DNA of 64,000 nt from Pseudomonas farris (GCF_019145235.1 NZ_JAHSTV010000010.1:124001-188000), one strand, 5' to 3'. Shown: positions 8,845-17,693, numbered from the stretch's first letter. Numbers and translations: made by a program. The notes: generated from the letters alone by a model not told the origin.

Positions 8845-8872
8845 TCCTATATTTCTATAGGACCTTGTCCTA
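8845..8872. promoter_or_regulatory. Nested inverted repeats, candidate operator for adhesin copy A
   Basis: TCCTATA at 8845-8851 pairs with TATAGGA at 8856-8862, and TAGGAC at 8858-8863 pairs with GTCCTA at 8867-8872. Read on the minus strand, two TAGGA motifs start 23 bases apart. The equivalent region upstream of the EAL gene keeps TAGGAC at 22295 and 22318 at exactly the same spacing. Repeated short motifs two helical turns apart suit a NarL/LuxR-type response regulator; the RocA1-like protein encoded nearby is the natural candidate (inference). Confidence 0.5.
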
Positions 8873-9063
8873 ATTTGTGATTTGTTGCCGATAAAGGTCG
8901 GCAGCTGAAGTCTGTGTGCGGCTGCAGCGGCAGGTAGTGCCTGAGTAAAGCGACCCGCTTGACGTTCTAAATTAATAAGTATTCGTTCAATACCAAAAGA
9001 ACCTGAAAGGCGACTCCTCTAGCATTTGCTCCACGAAAGAACATGGATTCTTCAGGAGCAGAC

Positions 9064-11109
9064 ATGAACGTTCAGTCGCCAATCAGTCCACTTGCCGGTC
9101 CGGATCAATCGCTGGAAGTCGCCCATACCCGGAGTCAGCAGCCGACCAGGGCGGTGCTGTTCGCTGACTTGCCAGGGCAGAGTTTGAGCGCGGCGCTGAA
9201 AAGTACGGTCGGCATTGCTATCAGCCGGCAGCTTCCCGATATCGGTCATGCCCGTCTGCTAACGCCGCAGCCTCAGGGGCAGGCGCAGGTTCTCGCAGAC
9301 CAGACAGGGCAGCGCCAGCTCACCCTTCGCCAGTTCGACAATGGCGTTGCACAACTTGAGCTCAGCCGTCCGCCGTTGACCAGCCTGGTACTCAGTGGCG
9401 GAGGGGCCAAAGGGGCCGCTTACCCGGGAGCGATCAAGGCACTTGAAGACAAGGGGGCGCTCGCCGGTATTCGCACGCTGTCCGGCTCGTCTGCCGGTGG
9501 CATCACAGCCGCCTTGCTGGCGTCAGGTATGGGGGCATCGGCCTTTAAGGCGCTCTCTGACGGAATGGACTTGATCTCGCTGCTGGATAGCGCCAACAAG
9601 TCACACAAATTGTTCCAGCAAATCTGCACTGAAATCGGTGCCTTGACTCGGCCCCTTCCTGTGGTTGGCGGATTTACTCAACTGTTACTCAACGTGTTGC
9701 CGCGAATCCAGTCCGAAGCCGCTCCGCTGGAAAAAGTCCTGCGGGAGGAGTCGAGCAAATCCGTGCTCAATCAGATTGCGGCTAACCCGGCCGTCGGGCG
9801 TGAGCCCGCTGTCGCTGCCATCGCGCAAAAACTCGAGAAGGGAGGGCCGGTGACTTTTGGCGACCTGGACGTGCTCAGCCAGCGCATCCCTCAGATCAAG
9901 TCTCTGAATATCACCGGTACGGCGATGTTCGAGGGACGACCACAGATGGTGGTGTTCAATGCGAGCTTGACGCCAGACATGAGCATCGCCCGTGCCGCGC
10001 ACATTTCGGGCTCCTTTCCCGGGGTGTTCCAGCAGGTCGGTGAGCAGGCTCAGCCCTTTCAGGCGCAAGGCGAGCGCACGTTTTTCCAGGACGGTGGCGT
10101 CATGTTGAATGTGCCGGTGCCCGAGATGTTCGATCGACCATTTTCGAACAGTCCTTTGCGCCAATCCGACAACCTGATACTCAAGTTTGAAGAGGCGCAG
10201 ACCGCTGTCAGTGATCGCGGCACAAAAATCCAGGCAGCTGTGGATTGGGTGGTGGGGGCACCCGTTGCCGCGCGCGGAGCATTGCAGCAAGAAGCACTGG
10301 AGGCATTTACCGATCAGACGGTTGTGGTGCCGCTGAAGACGGAGAAAGGAGACTTCAGTACCACGCTCGGCGGAACCCTGAACTTCAGCATGCCGGATGA
10401 CATCAAAAACCACCTGCAGGAGCGTCTGCAACAAGCAGTCGATGCTCATCTTGAAAGCCGCGCTCAGGCTCGCGAACAGTACAACTTTGCTTCTGTGGAA
10501 GAAGCGTTGATGGCGCTGGATGACGAGATGCTTGAAAGCGTCGCAGTTCAGCATCCAGGGGGCACGGATGCAGTGATCGAGTTTCGCTTGGCGGCCCGCG
10601 AAGGCCTCTCGCAACTGATGGCGGCCATCGTCTCGGGTAACGAAGCCGCGGGACGACTGCAATTGACGGGCGAGATGCGCGACGCTCTCGCCCGGCTGGA
10701 TGCGCTGGCTTGCACCCCGATTCGCCAGGAGTGGCTGGTCAGGGAACTCAATCGTGCTGACAACGCAAACCACCAGCAGTTGTTGGGGGCGATGCGTGGT
10801 CAAGCTGTCGAGTCGCCGGTGTTAAAGGATGCCGTCACCGAGATGCAAAAACGCGATATCACTGTGATTGCCGAGAACATACGTAAAGAAGTCATCGTCC
10901 CATCCTTGTATCGCCCCGGACAGCCTGATTCCAACGTGGCATTACTGCGGCGCGCGGAACATAACCTGGCACGGGCCACCACGTCGGTCCAGGTCAATCA
11001 GGTGCTGGACGATATCATCGACAATTATGCGGCGCGCAATAAACCCTGGGGCAAGCCCTTGCACTCCACAACCATTGAAATGGCACAGGCCTGGCGAGTA
11101 GCGGAGTAA
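9064..11109 (+). CDS. exoU: ExoU-like patatin phospholipase, T3SS effector
   Basis: Cytotoxic phospholipase A2 of the ExoU type, injected by a T3SS and activated by a host cofactor (ubiquitin for ExoU). The ATG at 9064 is chosen over 9043 because GGAG precedes it and the N-terminus then aligns with ExoU; this gives 681 residues against 687. Patatin motifs are intact: oxyanion loop SGGGAKGAAYPG, nucleophile motif GSSAG with Ser143, and dyad Asp in FQDGGVMLNVPVPE. Similarity to ExoU continues along the whole protein, including NITGTAMFEGRPQ and the C-terminal AENIRKEVI.PSLYRPGQPDSNVALLRRAE region needed for membrane targeting. A chaperone gene follows after 6 bases. No typical regulator box was recognised in 8881-9063. 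Confidence 0.93.
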   Translation: MNVQSPISPLAGPDQSLEVAHTRSQQPTRAVLFADLPGQSLSAALKSTVGIAISRQLPDIGHARLLTPQPQGQAQVLADQTGQRQLTLRQFDNGVAQLELSRPPLTSLVLSGGGAKGAAYPGAIKALEDKGALAGIRTLSGSSAGGITAALLASGMGASAFKALSDGMDLISLLDSANKSHKLFQQICTEIGALTRPLPVVGGFTQLLLNVLPRIQSEAAPLEKVLREESSKSVLNQIAANPAVGREPAVAAIAQKLEKGGPVTFGDLDVLSQRIPQIKSLNITGTAMFEGRPQMVVFNASLTPDMSIARAAHISGSFPGVFQQVGEQAQPFQAQGERTFFQDGGVMLNVPVPEMFDRPFSNSPLRQSDNLILKFEEAQTAVSDRGTKIQAAVDWVVGAPVAARGALQQEALEAFTDQTVVVPLKTEKGDFSTTLGGTLNFSMPDDIKNHLQERLQQAVDAHLESRAQAREQYNFASVEEALMALDDEMLESVAVQHPGGTDAVIEFRLAAREGLSQLMAAIVSGNEAAGRLQLTGEMRDALARLDALACTPIRQEWLVRELNRADNANHQQLLGAMRGQAVESPVLKDAVTEMQKRDITVIAENIRKEVIVPSLYRPGQPDSNVALLRRAEHNLARATTSVQVNQVLDDIIDNYAARNKPWGKPLHSTTIEMAQAWRVAE

Positions 11110-11115
11110 AGACTG

Positions 11116-11469
11116 ATGACGATGCAAAAATGGTTGGAGCAGTGGAACCTGACGTTGCCTTCTTCGTCTGTTGAGGCCTGTCGGTTGCAGGTGGCGGACG
11201 GTCCTGAATTGGTTTTGGAGAAGATGCAAGGTGGATGGTTGATGGCGATGCGCTTGGGCGCTTTATCGCACCCCTTGCCGCAGGGTGTTTTGTTGCAGCT
11301 TCTTCAAGTCAACAGTCCGTTCTCGCCTCTCTATCCCGTGCGATTGACCGCTGATGGGACGGGTGAACTGGTGCTTTGGGTGGAGGCACAGGAAGGGCAG
11401 GTAGACGTGCCTGCGTTGAATGAGTGGTACGGCAAGCTTTGCCAGGGATATGCCGTTATCAGTCCTTAG
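11116..11469 (+). CDS. spcU: SpcU-like class I T3SS chaperone for the ExoU-like effector
   Basis: Small acidic cytoplasmic protein (117 residues) encoded 6 bases after the effector, in the arrangement of exoU-spcU. It has the alternating helix and strand pattern of class I (CesT/SpcU) chaperones, with a hydrophobic central strand region (LVLEKMQGGWLMAMRLG, GTGELVLWVEAQEG). By family analogy it would bind the effector N-terminus and keep it soluble until export. The assignment rests on size, composition and context more than on fixed motifs. Confidence 0.8.
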   Translation: MTMQKWLEQWNLTLPSSSVEACRLQVADGPELVLEKMQGGWLMAMRLGALSHPLPQGVLLQLLQVNSPFSPLYPVRLTADGTGELVLWVEAQEGQVDVPALNEWYGKLCQGYAVISP

Positions 11470-11558
11470 TCTGCGTTCTATTCATGCTGCCAGCCTGGTA
11501 CAGCTTTTCAGGCCTCCTAACGGATGGGGGGCATTACAAAAAACCAATGGAGCGACCC

Positions 11559-11738
11559 ATGTTAGTGCTTACTTGCGATCTCAATAAAGCCATACGTCTC
11601 AATGATGATATTAGGATCACGGTGCAGTCCATAGATCGAGGAGAGGTAAAGCTTCAAATATCGACTCCACGCTCGGTGCCCATATTTCGTCGCGAAATCT
11701 ATCTGAAAATCAAAGAAGGCACTAATCGAAAACGCTGA
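11559..11738 (+). CDS. Divergent CsrA/RsmA-family RNA-binding regulator
   Basis: A 59-residue CsrA-like protein, MLVLT at the N-terminus and FRREIYLKIKEG at the C-terminus, with GGAG six bases before the ATG at 11559. CsrA dimers bind GGA hairpins in mRNA leaders. The second RNA-contact site (Arg of the HREEIY motif) is present as RREIY, but the N-terminal contact Arg6 is Cys here (MLVLTC) and the usual GINAP strand is changed (QISTPRS). It may therefore bind RNA differently or modulate the main RsmA. Its place just after an effector-chaperone pair, 90 bases downstream, suggests a local role in T3SS or fimbrial expression (inference). Confidence 0.8.
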   Translation: MLVLTCDLNKAIRLNDDIRITVQSIDRGEVKLQISTPRSVPIFRREIYLKIKEGTNRKR

Positions 11739-11779
11739 GAGTTCGACACTCCAGACCACGCGCTTGGATCTTCAGCGGG

Positions 11780-11808
11780 GCGTCGCGGGTCGTTCGCGCT
11801 CGCGACGC
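11780..11808. terminator. GC-rich hairpin after the CsrA-like gene
   Basis: GCGTCGCG (11780-11787) pairs with CGCGACGC (11801-11808) around a 13-base loop, 41 bases after the CsrA-like stop. There is no T tract, so it could be a weak terminator or simply a stable hairpin. Confidence 0.3.
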
Positions 11809-11868
11809 AAGCCCAGCGAGACCGCTGACAGTGTTTAATTAAAGAAATAACAATGGTTGGGTGTGGTC

Positions 11869-12642
11869 ATGATTGCTGAGCTTATTTCGAAAGAAACCGC
11901 TCCTGAACAAATAATAGCGATTATTAAAAGCCTGAATATGACGATGGAGGTCGAAAAACTCATTGACAGGTTGCATGATCAAAAAGAACTGACCGATGCC
12001 AATTCGCGTCGAGCCGCGATCCTGGATATTGTCAATCCGCACACGCATACACTGACACTGCACTGCTCGGCTTTCGGCAACATCAGTCTCAAGGCCCCCC
12101 ACGCTTCGAAGTCCTCGGCGCTGTACTCAGTGCCCGGGTACAGTATTCTCTTTGCCATTAATCATCAATCTTTTCCGCTTCAGCGCTATCGCCTCACAGA
12201 AGAGCAGTTAACGATCAACGATAGCGTAACCATCAGTGAGGGCAATCCCGTGCTGATTGATGGTCGCCACACTCTATTCGACTGTCACTCGGCAGGTAAC
12301 AGCCATCAAGTATTTATCGGCAGTATCAACCTGCCTGACCGAAGTGCCGACATCAGCGTGTTTGACCGTGAGTCGTTACGAAAAATCGCCTGGTTCCCCC
12401 ATGACGACAGTGCCGCACACTATCTCGTCAGCCTTGAATTGCTTGAGGCGGCGCAGGATCCAGGGGCCGGCAAAGTGGCCGCAGAGTTGATCTATCACTA
12501 TCACCCGGCTGTCGCCTGGCGGGCGTTTCAGGTGATCTATCAGCAGGATCGGCAGACCGCGTTACAGCGTGTACCACTGCTGCGCCAATTGAAAAACCCT
12601 CGTCTGGATCATTTGCTGGATCAATACAGTGAGGACGCATGA
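11869..12642 (+). CDS. Unrecognised protein, possible cupin/HEAT-like, paired with a downstream cupin gene
   Basis: I do not recognise this 257-residue protein. The ATG at 11869 is preferred; a TTG at 11857 is possible. It has no signal peptide or membrane helix. The first ~60 residues are helical; residues ~60-175 are beta-rich with several His (HTHTLTLHCSAFG, GRHTLFDCHSAG), suggesting a cupin-like barrel. The C-terminal ~70 residues are helical with HEAT-like spacing (HHYHPAVAWRAFQVIY, RVPLLRQLKNPRLDHLL). Its stop overlaps the next start by 4 bases, so the two products probably act together. It may modify a small molecule or peptide, but nothing in the sequence fixes a substrate. Confidence 0.7.
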   Translation: MIAELISKETAPEQIIAIIKSLNMTMEVEKLIDRLHDQKELTDANSRRAAILDIVNPHTHTLTLHCSAFGNISLKAPHASKSSALYSVPGYSILFAINHQSFPLQRYRLTEEQLTINDSVTISEGNPVLIDGRHTLFDCHSAGNSHQVFIGSINLPDRSADISVFDRESLRKIAWFPHDDSAAHYLVSLELLEAAQDPGAGKVAAELIYHYHPAVAWRAFQVIYQQDRQTALQRVPLLRQLKNPRLDHLLDQYSEDA

Positions 12643-13280
12643 AACTCAGCACATTCATTGAACGCATGGCCGGTTATGACTTGCAGCAGGACACATCACA
12701 CATCATTGATGATTTAAAACAACTGGCGACCAACCGTACCTTGCTGAGTGACCATCTTTACAGCACTATCCAAAAAGACGGGTTCAGTACTCGTAACAGT
12801 ATTTATGGCTCTTATGGGTTCGTATTGCATTATGATGACTTATTTACAGTGCGACTGGGTTTTTGGTCGCCCATTATTTCACAGGATGAAAGCGGAACGT
12901 TCATTTATGAGTTGAACCACACTCATGACTTTGAAATCTATGCCGTGGGTTACAGCGGTGACGGCTATACAACCATCATGCGATCAATCCTTGATCATGC
13001 ACCGTTGCGAGCCGGTATAAAACCTTCACTGGGTGAGGCGCGCACCTTAAAACTTGCGCCGGGCCATATTTTGCACATGGCGCCACTGTATGAGGTACAC
13101 AAGCAACTTCCACCCGAAACGTTGTCCGCTTCGCTGAGTTTGATCATCCATCCTCGGCAGGCGACAAAACCCGAAGAAGCCTGGTGCTTCGACGATAACT
13201 ATGTGCCGACTTATCCCGGCATTGCCACGCAGGAAGCCGCGCTCCTTGAGCATACGTTCTCCCTGCTCCAACGTGGGTAG
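12639..13280 (+). CDS. Cupin-fold protein of unknown function
   Basis: A 213-residue cytosolic protein, translationally coupled (ATGA) to the preceding gene. It shows both cupin motifs: ELNHTHDFEIYAVGYSGDGY (HxHxFE followed by G) near residue 90, and LAPGHILHMAPLYEVHK near 140, so two or three His plus a Glu could bind a metal. Residues 1-60 are helical. This matches metal-dependent oxygenase or isomerase folds, but many cupins are only sensors. It is followed after 37 bases by a small open frame that may be its partner. Function is unknown; I would not call it an oxygenase without further evidence. Confidence 0.72.
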   Translation: MKLSTFIERMAGYDLQQDTSHIIDDLKQLATNRTLLSDHLYSTIQKDGFSTRNSIYGSYGFVLHYDDLFTVRLGFWSPIISQDESGTFIYELNHTHDFEIYAVGYSGDGYTTIMRSILDHAPLRAGIKPSLGEARTLKLAPGHILHMAPLYEVHKQLPPETLSASLSLIIHPRQATKPEEAWCFDDNYVPTYPGIATQEAALLEHTFSLLQRG

Positions 13281-13317
13281 CCATGGCTACCCGATCAGTC
13301 AGAAAGAGAAGTTTTCA

Positions 13318-13491
13318 TGAGTAAGCCAATGATTAACTGGACCGAAACCCCACTGCTTCGCGCCGGCACCAACGTGATGAACACACCGGTCAAAACCACC
13401 ATGGCAATGAGGTGTAGGCGAACCCTCCGTTTCAACGTGGGCAACATCCACGCGATCAAGGAAATCAGGAATGCGCTACAAAAAGGTTAAG
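13318..13491 (+). CDS. Small ORF (57 residues) after the cupin pair
   Basis: ATG at 13318 with AGAGAAG eleven bases upstream, ending at TAA 13489-13491. The peptide starts MSKPMINWTETPLLRAG, is basic in its second half (AMRCRRTLRF) and ends NALQKG; it has no signal sequence. Position directly behind two cupin-like genes makes a modified-peptide substrate conceivable, but composition is not typical of known precursor families and it could equally be a remnant. Confidence 0.35.
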
Positions 13492-13576
13492 GCCGTTCCT
13501 GTTTAGCGCATCATCGGGCGGCAGATCGGCAAGATCTGTCGCCTTGTCCACACTGGCATTACAGGCCGGTTGGGTG

Positions 13577-16500
13577 TTACAAAGCAGCGGCTTTTCGGTA
13601 GCTGCTTACCCGCTCCAGCAGCCTCTCCATCAACGCATCGATTGCCGCCTGAGCATGATGGATGCCTTGCAACTCGACTTGCCGCCGCAGCCGTTCACAA
13701 GCTTCAGCTATCGACTTTTCGCCCAGAGCCAGCAACGCGCCCTTGAGGCGGTGGAGACGGCCAAGAAAGCGCTTGCTGTCGTTAGCCTCCAGCGCCTCAC
13801 GCAACGCCAGTTCATCACCCTCCCAGCCTGCCAAAAACAACACGTGCATCTCTGTCAGCGCCAAAGTGGCCGGCAAGTCGACAAATGTTTTTTCCAAAGG
13901 CGACCTCACGGCCCCCAGCACCTGATCAAGGGCTGCATTCAATCGGTCCATGGTGATCGGTTTGTGCAACACCTCGGCAAATCCTGAAGTTTTGCTTTGT
14001 ATATTCCCACCGGTTTCCGCGGTACTAACGATCACGGGTGTCGCGATTCCCTTGGCGCGTATCGCCTTGAGGAAGGTTTCCCCATCCATGACCGGCATGC
14101 CGAGGTCGGTCACGACAATGTCATAGGTGTTCGCCAGGCAGCGCTCCAATGCCTCCTTGCCGTCCCCCACGCTGTCGACATGGTTATAGCCGAGCGCGGC
14201 AAGCTGATGCTCGAGTAATGTTCTATTGAGCGGATCATCCTCGGCAATCAACACCCGGGTATCACGATGAACCACCGAACGCTGGGGACTGGTCGTTGCC
14301 TGTTCGAGCACTTCATCGTGATTGCCGCAAGCAGCCAGGGCCAATTTGAACATCGACGCCGAGAATGACGTCACGCACAGGTCCTCGTCCCGACGCTCAG
14401 GATAGAGCGGCCCATCGCCTGTCAGAATCACGGTATCAAGATATGAAGACTGAACATCATGCCACTGACTCGGCAGAGACGGCCCCAAGGTCGCAAAGAC
14501 AATGATTGCTCGCTCATTGCCAGCAGCGAACGCCTTCATCGACTCGGCCTCGATGACCTTCGCCTCGGGAAACCAACGCTTGACCTGAGCCACCAGGGTC
14601 TTTTGCCAGAGTGGAGCGTCGCAAACAATCACCACCGCGCTGAAATCATACCTGTCCCGCGCCAGGGGGAACTCATCGGTCGGGCTGTCATGCTTCAACG
14701 GCACATTGACCGTAAAGAGGGAGCCCTCACCCTCCTCGCTATCGACGGTGATATGGCCGCCCATCAACGTTATGATTCGGCTGCACAACGTCAGCCCCAG
14801 CCCGGTGCCGCCGAAACGGCTAACAATCGATCGGTCCGCTTGTACAAAAGGCTCAAACACTTTTTCGAGCCGCGCTTGCGAAATGCCGATACCGGTATCA
14901 CTCACCGAAATGCGCACCCAGCAGCAGCCGTCCCGGGTTTCACCGGGCATTGCCCTGAGGGTTATGGAACCGTTTTGAGTGAATTTTCGGGCATTGCTCA
15001 GCAGGTTCATCAGCGCCTGGGCAAGCCGATGGCCGTCCCCGCTCCAGGAGCCGGCGAGACGCGGATCGACAAGGCAGAGGAAACGCAACTTCTTGTCCAG
15101 AATGACCGGCGCAAAGGTCTGCGCACAACGTTCGATCAACTCATTGAGACGAAACGGCTCGATGTGCAGTTGCAGCTCAAGAGCTTCCATCTTCGATAAG
15201 TCGAGGATGTCATTGATCAGTGCCAGCAACGCATCGAATGCTCGGCGTATGATCGAAACCCGTTCTTTTTGTCGAGCGGTGAGTTGCTCCATGACCAGCA
15301 ACTCAAGATTGCCCAACGCACCATGCAACGGCGTGCGAATTTCGTGGCTCATCGTGGCCAGGAACATGGACTTGGCCTGGTTGGCTTGATCCGCCGCCTC
15401 CCGCGCTCGTTGCAACAACCGCAAAGTGGTTTTCTGATCACTGATATCGGTCAACCCGAATAACACCACTTCACGCTGCCGGTAACGAGCCAGGGAAAAA
15501 GCGACGGAAATTTCCCGGCGTTGGCCATGTGTAGTCATCACCGAGATTTCGGCGCTGCGCACTTCGTTTGCCCCCAACGGGGCGTCAGGGTGAGTCCACG
15601 AGCTGCCCGTCAGCAATCGGCGGTAGAAACCCTCGTCTTCGGGTGATGACGCGAGCAACCTTTGGGTAGCGTCGTTCTGCATGACTACCGTGTCGCTGAG
15701 CGGATCGTAAACCGTCAGCCCGACGGGTGCTGTCGTCAATACCGCACGGTTGAACGCTTCGCTCTCGTATACCAGGCGTGATTGGGTCCGTAACGGTGCG
15801 AGCACCTGGCGATCGAGCAGCACGATGAAAATCCACAGGACCCCGAGCACTGAAAAGGTCAAGAGGAAAACCAGGATCAGCTGGCCCCGCAGTGCCGACA
15901 ACACCGTGTACCAATCGAAAGCGTAGACGGCAATCCAGTCAGGGCCCGGGATCAGTTGCGACAGGAAAAACATGCCGCCATTGTGAACGATCTCCGGTTG
16001 CTGCCCTGTATGCTCCAGAGTAGCCGGAGAGCCGAGTATGAATTTCATCCACCTGCGTTCACGCGGGCTGGACTCATCAAGCCCGTACAGATGTTGGCGA
16101 TCACGGGATACGATGAAGAACCCGGGCTCGTGGCTAGAGTTCTGAAACAACAGAGAAAACTTGCTGAAAGGGACGGCGACCACCATCACCGCAATGCGCC
16201 GGTCATTGTGATAGACCGGAACGGCGTAGTGGCTGACCAGTTCGCCGGTCACCGGCGAGTGATAAAGCGGTACCCATACCACTCGCTGCTGACGCAGCAC
16301 TTCAGGGGGGATCCTGGTCATCGCCGTTTCGACTCTGTCGATGTAGCTATCGACAAAATGGCGGACGCCTTCGGCGCGGACTTTGTCCAGTTGCTCTGTG
16401 GGCAATGGTGGCCATGTCGCTAATAACCGGCGATCGACAGAGTAGATGAAGCCACCCAGGTAATAGCCGATGTCACGCTGACTCAGCAAGGGCACTGGTG

Positions 16501-16975
16501 ATATCTCGCGAGTCAGACGCAGAAAAATCGCCAACCGGGCATTGCTCTCAGCCGGCTCAAGTGAAGAAAACACCGCAATGGGGGTCGCCGTCACGTCAGG
16601 GCCTGTGATGACGACGCCCTGGTTTTGCTCCAGGCGCTGGCGATAACGTTCAACGGGGGCCTGTTCTTGATCGAGCAGGCCCCACAACATCTCGTAGGCT
16701 TCGACCGTTTGCTTCAAGCGCACCTGATAGCGATCGAGGTTGGCCTTGATCAAATCGCGCTGAACCTGGAACACGTGTTTGCGTTCATCGAGAAACTGCT
16801 CGATCAGCATCGTCGCCCCCACTGTCGATGTCGCCAGCACCGCGACGCTGAGCACAATCGCGCCACCGATCAACAGGCCGCGATAGTAGCGTCCAGGCAG
16901 ATCGGGGATTGACTGGATTCTATGCTGAAGGCGCTCACGCAGCAGACGTAGAGGGTTTAACCGGGAGAGTTTCAC
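13577..16975 (-). CDS. RocS1-like unorthodox hybrid sensor histidine kinase
   Basis: Inner-membrane sensor kinase of 1132 residues that would start a His-Asp-His-Asp phosphorelay. Order seen: TM helix ~34-58, a large periplasmic sensor ~60-362, TM helix ~366-387, a PAS-like region ~405-510, HisKA with SHEIRTPLHG (His544), HATPase with NLLSNARKFT and DTGIGI, a degenerate receiver-like stretch, a receiver with IAEDDPLN and VVTDLGMPVMDG, and a C-terminal HPt with LHRLKGALLALG. Architecture and context (LuxR-type partner, REC-EAL protein and Cup-like fimbriae nearby) match the Pseudomonas Roc/Sad system. It lies 24 bases downstream of the regulator gene on the same strand, so they are co-transcribed. 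The exact orthology to RocS1 is inferred. Confidence 0.88.
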   Translation of the reverse strand: MKLSRLNPLRLLRERLQHRIQSIPDLPGRYYRGLLIGGAIVLSVAVLATSTVGATMLIEQFLDERKHVFQVQRDLIKANLDRYQVRLKQTVEAYEMLWGLLDQEQAPVERYRQRLEQNQGVVITGPDVTATPIAVFSSLEPAESNARLAIFLRLTREISPVPLLSQRDIGYYLGGFIYSVDRRLLATWPPLPTEQLDKVRAEGVRHFVDSYIDRVETAMTRIPPEVLRQQRVVWVPLYHSPVTGELVSHYAVPVYHNDRRIAVMVVAVPFSKFSLLFQNSSHEPGFFIVSRDRQHLYGLDESSPRERRWMKFILGSPATLEHTGQQPEIVHNGGMFFLSQLIPGPDWIAVYAFDWYTVLSALRGQLILVFLLTFSVLGVLWIFIVLLDRQVLAPLRTQSRLVYESEAFNRAVLTTAPVGLTVYDPLSDTVVMQNDATQRLLASSPEDEGFYRRLLTGSSWTHPDAPLGANEVRSAEISVMTTHGQRREISVAFSLARYRQREVVLFGLTDISDQKTTLRLLQRAREAADQANQAKSMFLATMSHEIRTPLHGALGNLELLVMEQLTARQKERVSIIRRAFDALLALINDILDLSKMEALELQLHIEPFRLNELIERCAQTFAPVILDKKLRFLCLVDPRLAGSWSGDGHRLAQALMNLLSNARKFTQNGSITLRAMPGETRDGCCWVRISVSDTGIGISQARLEKVFEPFVQADRSIVSRFGGTGLGLTLCSRIITLMGGHITVDSEEGEGSLFTVNVPLKHDSPTDEFPLARDRYDFSAVVIVCDAPLWQKTLVAQVKRWFPEAKVIEAESMKAFAAGNERAIIVFATLGPSLPSQWHDVQSSYLDTVILTGDGPLYPERRDEDLCVTSFSASMFKLALAACGNHDEVLEQATTSPQRSVVHRDTRVLIAEDDPLNRTLLEHQLAALGYNHVDSVGDGKEALERCLANTYDIVVTDLGMPVMDGETFLKAIRAKGIATPVIVSTAETGGNIQSKTSGFAEVLHKPITMDRLNAALDQVLGAVRSPLEKTFVDLPATLALTEMHVLFLAGWEGDELALREALEANDSKRFLGRLHRLKGALLALGEKSIAEACERLRRQVELQGIHHAQAAIDALMERLLERVSSYRKAAAL

Positions 16976-16999
16976 TCAGGGCGACCTCAGTTGCTGCAT

Positions 17000-17671
17000 T
17001 CAGAACAGTTGATTGAACGCATTGACCAGTTCGACATCATTCTCGGCCCCCAATTTGAGCATGGCTTTTTTCTTCTGGGTGCTGATGGTCTTGACGCTAC
17101 GATCGGTCTGTTGGGCGATATCCGTCACAGACATGCCTCTGGCAAACATCCGAACGACTTCAAGCTCGCGGGCCGTCAGTTGAGTCGTCGATAGGGTCGA
17201 GGTCGGTAGATTGTTCGACATCATGTGCTGAACCAGCATTTTCGACGTGTCGGGGTCGAGGTACTTCTCCCCTTGCAGGACACGCGCGATGACCGCCGGC
17301 AAGGCGGAAAAATCGCCGCTGGACTTGCTCAGAAAACCGTCAATGCCAATCCGGATGGCTCGCTGTACGATCACCAGATCATCATGAGCTGTCAGCAACA
17401 TAATCTTTATATCCGGATAGAGCCGACGTATACGCTCAAGCAATAGCAGGCCATCGGGCTCCTCGTCATCTTCAAAGGAATAATCACAGATCAACAGATC
17501 GCAAGACACTTGGGCCAGTGACTCGAACAGCCCGGAAATGGCCGTAGCGGTCGCAACCAGATGAAAATCCTTGACTTCATCGAGCATCTTGCTGATACCC
17601 AGAACGACCACTGGATGATCGTCAGCCACAATAATATTGGTTCTCGGCAAGTGCCATTGACTTGAGGGCAT
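17000..17671 (-). CDS. RocA1-like NarL/LuxR-family response regulator
   Basis: DNA-binding response regulator, 223 residues. Receiver domain with acidic pair DDHP (17-20), phospho-acceptor Asp63 in LLICDYSFEDDE and the conserved Lys region FLSKSSGD; C-terminal LuxR-type HTH with LTARELEVVRMFARGMSVTDIA and SVKTISTQKKKAM. It is the expected output of the kinase encoded immediately downstream. In P. aeruginosa RocA1 activates cupC, and the fimbrial operon here is the next one upstream. The ATG at 17671 has only a weak ribosome-binding site and a strong hairpin sits just before it. Confidence 0.88.
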   Translation of the reverse strand: MPSSQWHLPRTNIIVADDHPVVVLGISKMLDEVKDFHLVATATAISGLFESLAQVSCDLLICDYSFEDDEEPDGLLLLERIRRLYPDIKIMLLTAHDDLVIVQRAIRIGIDGFLSKSSGDFSALPAVIARVLQGEKYLDPDTSKMLVQHMMSNNLPTSTLSTTQLTARELEVVRMFARGMSVTDIAQQTDRSVKTISTQKKKAMLKLGAENDVELVNAFNQLF

Positions 17672-17693
17672 ACATGGGTCCCGGGTCCGTCTG

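Noticed and set aside
8881..9063. ExsA or HrpL box before the ExoU-like gene
   Set aside because: CCAAAAGA and GAACC...CCAC look tempting but spacing and bases do not fit either consensus.
9685..10803. Long antisense frame opposite the ExoU-like gene
   Set aside because: High-G+C mirror frame; no ribosome site, and the sense strand has clear family motifs.
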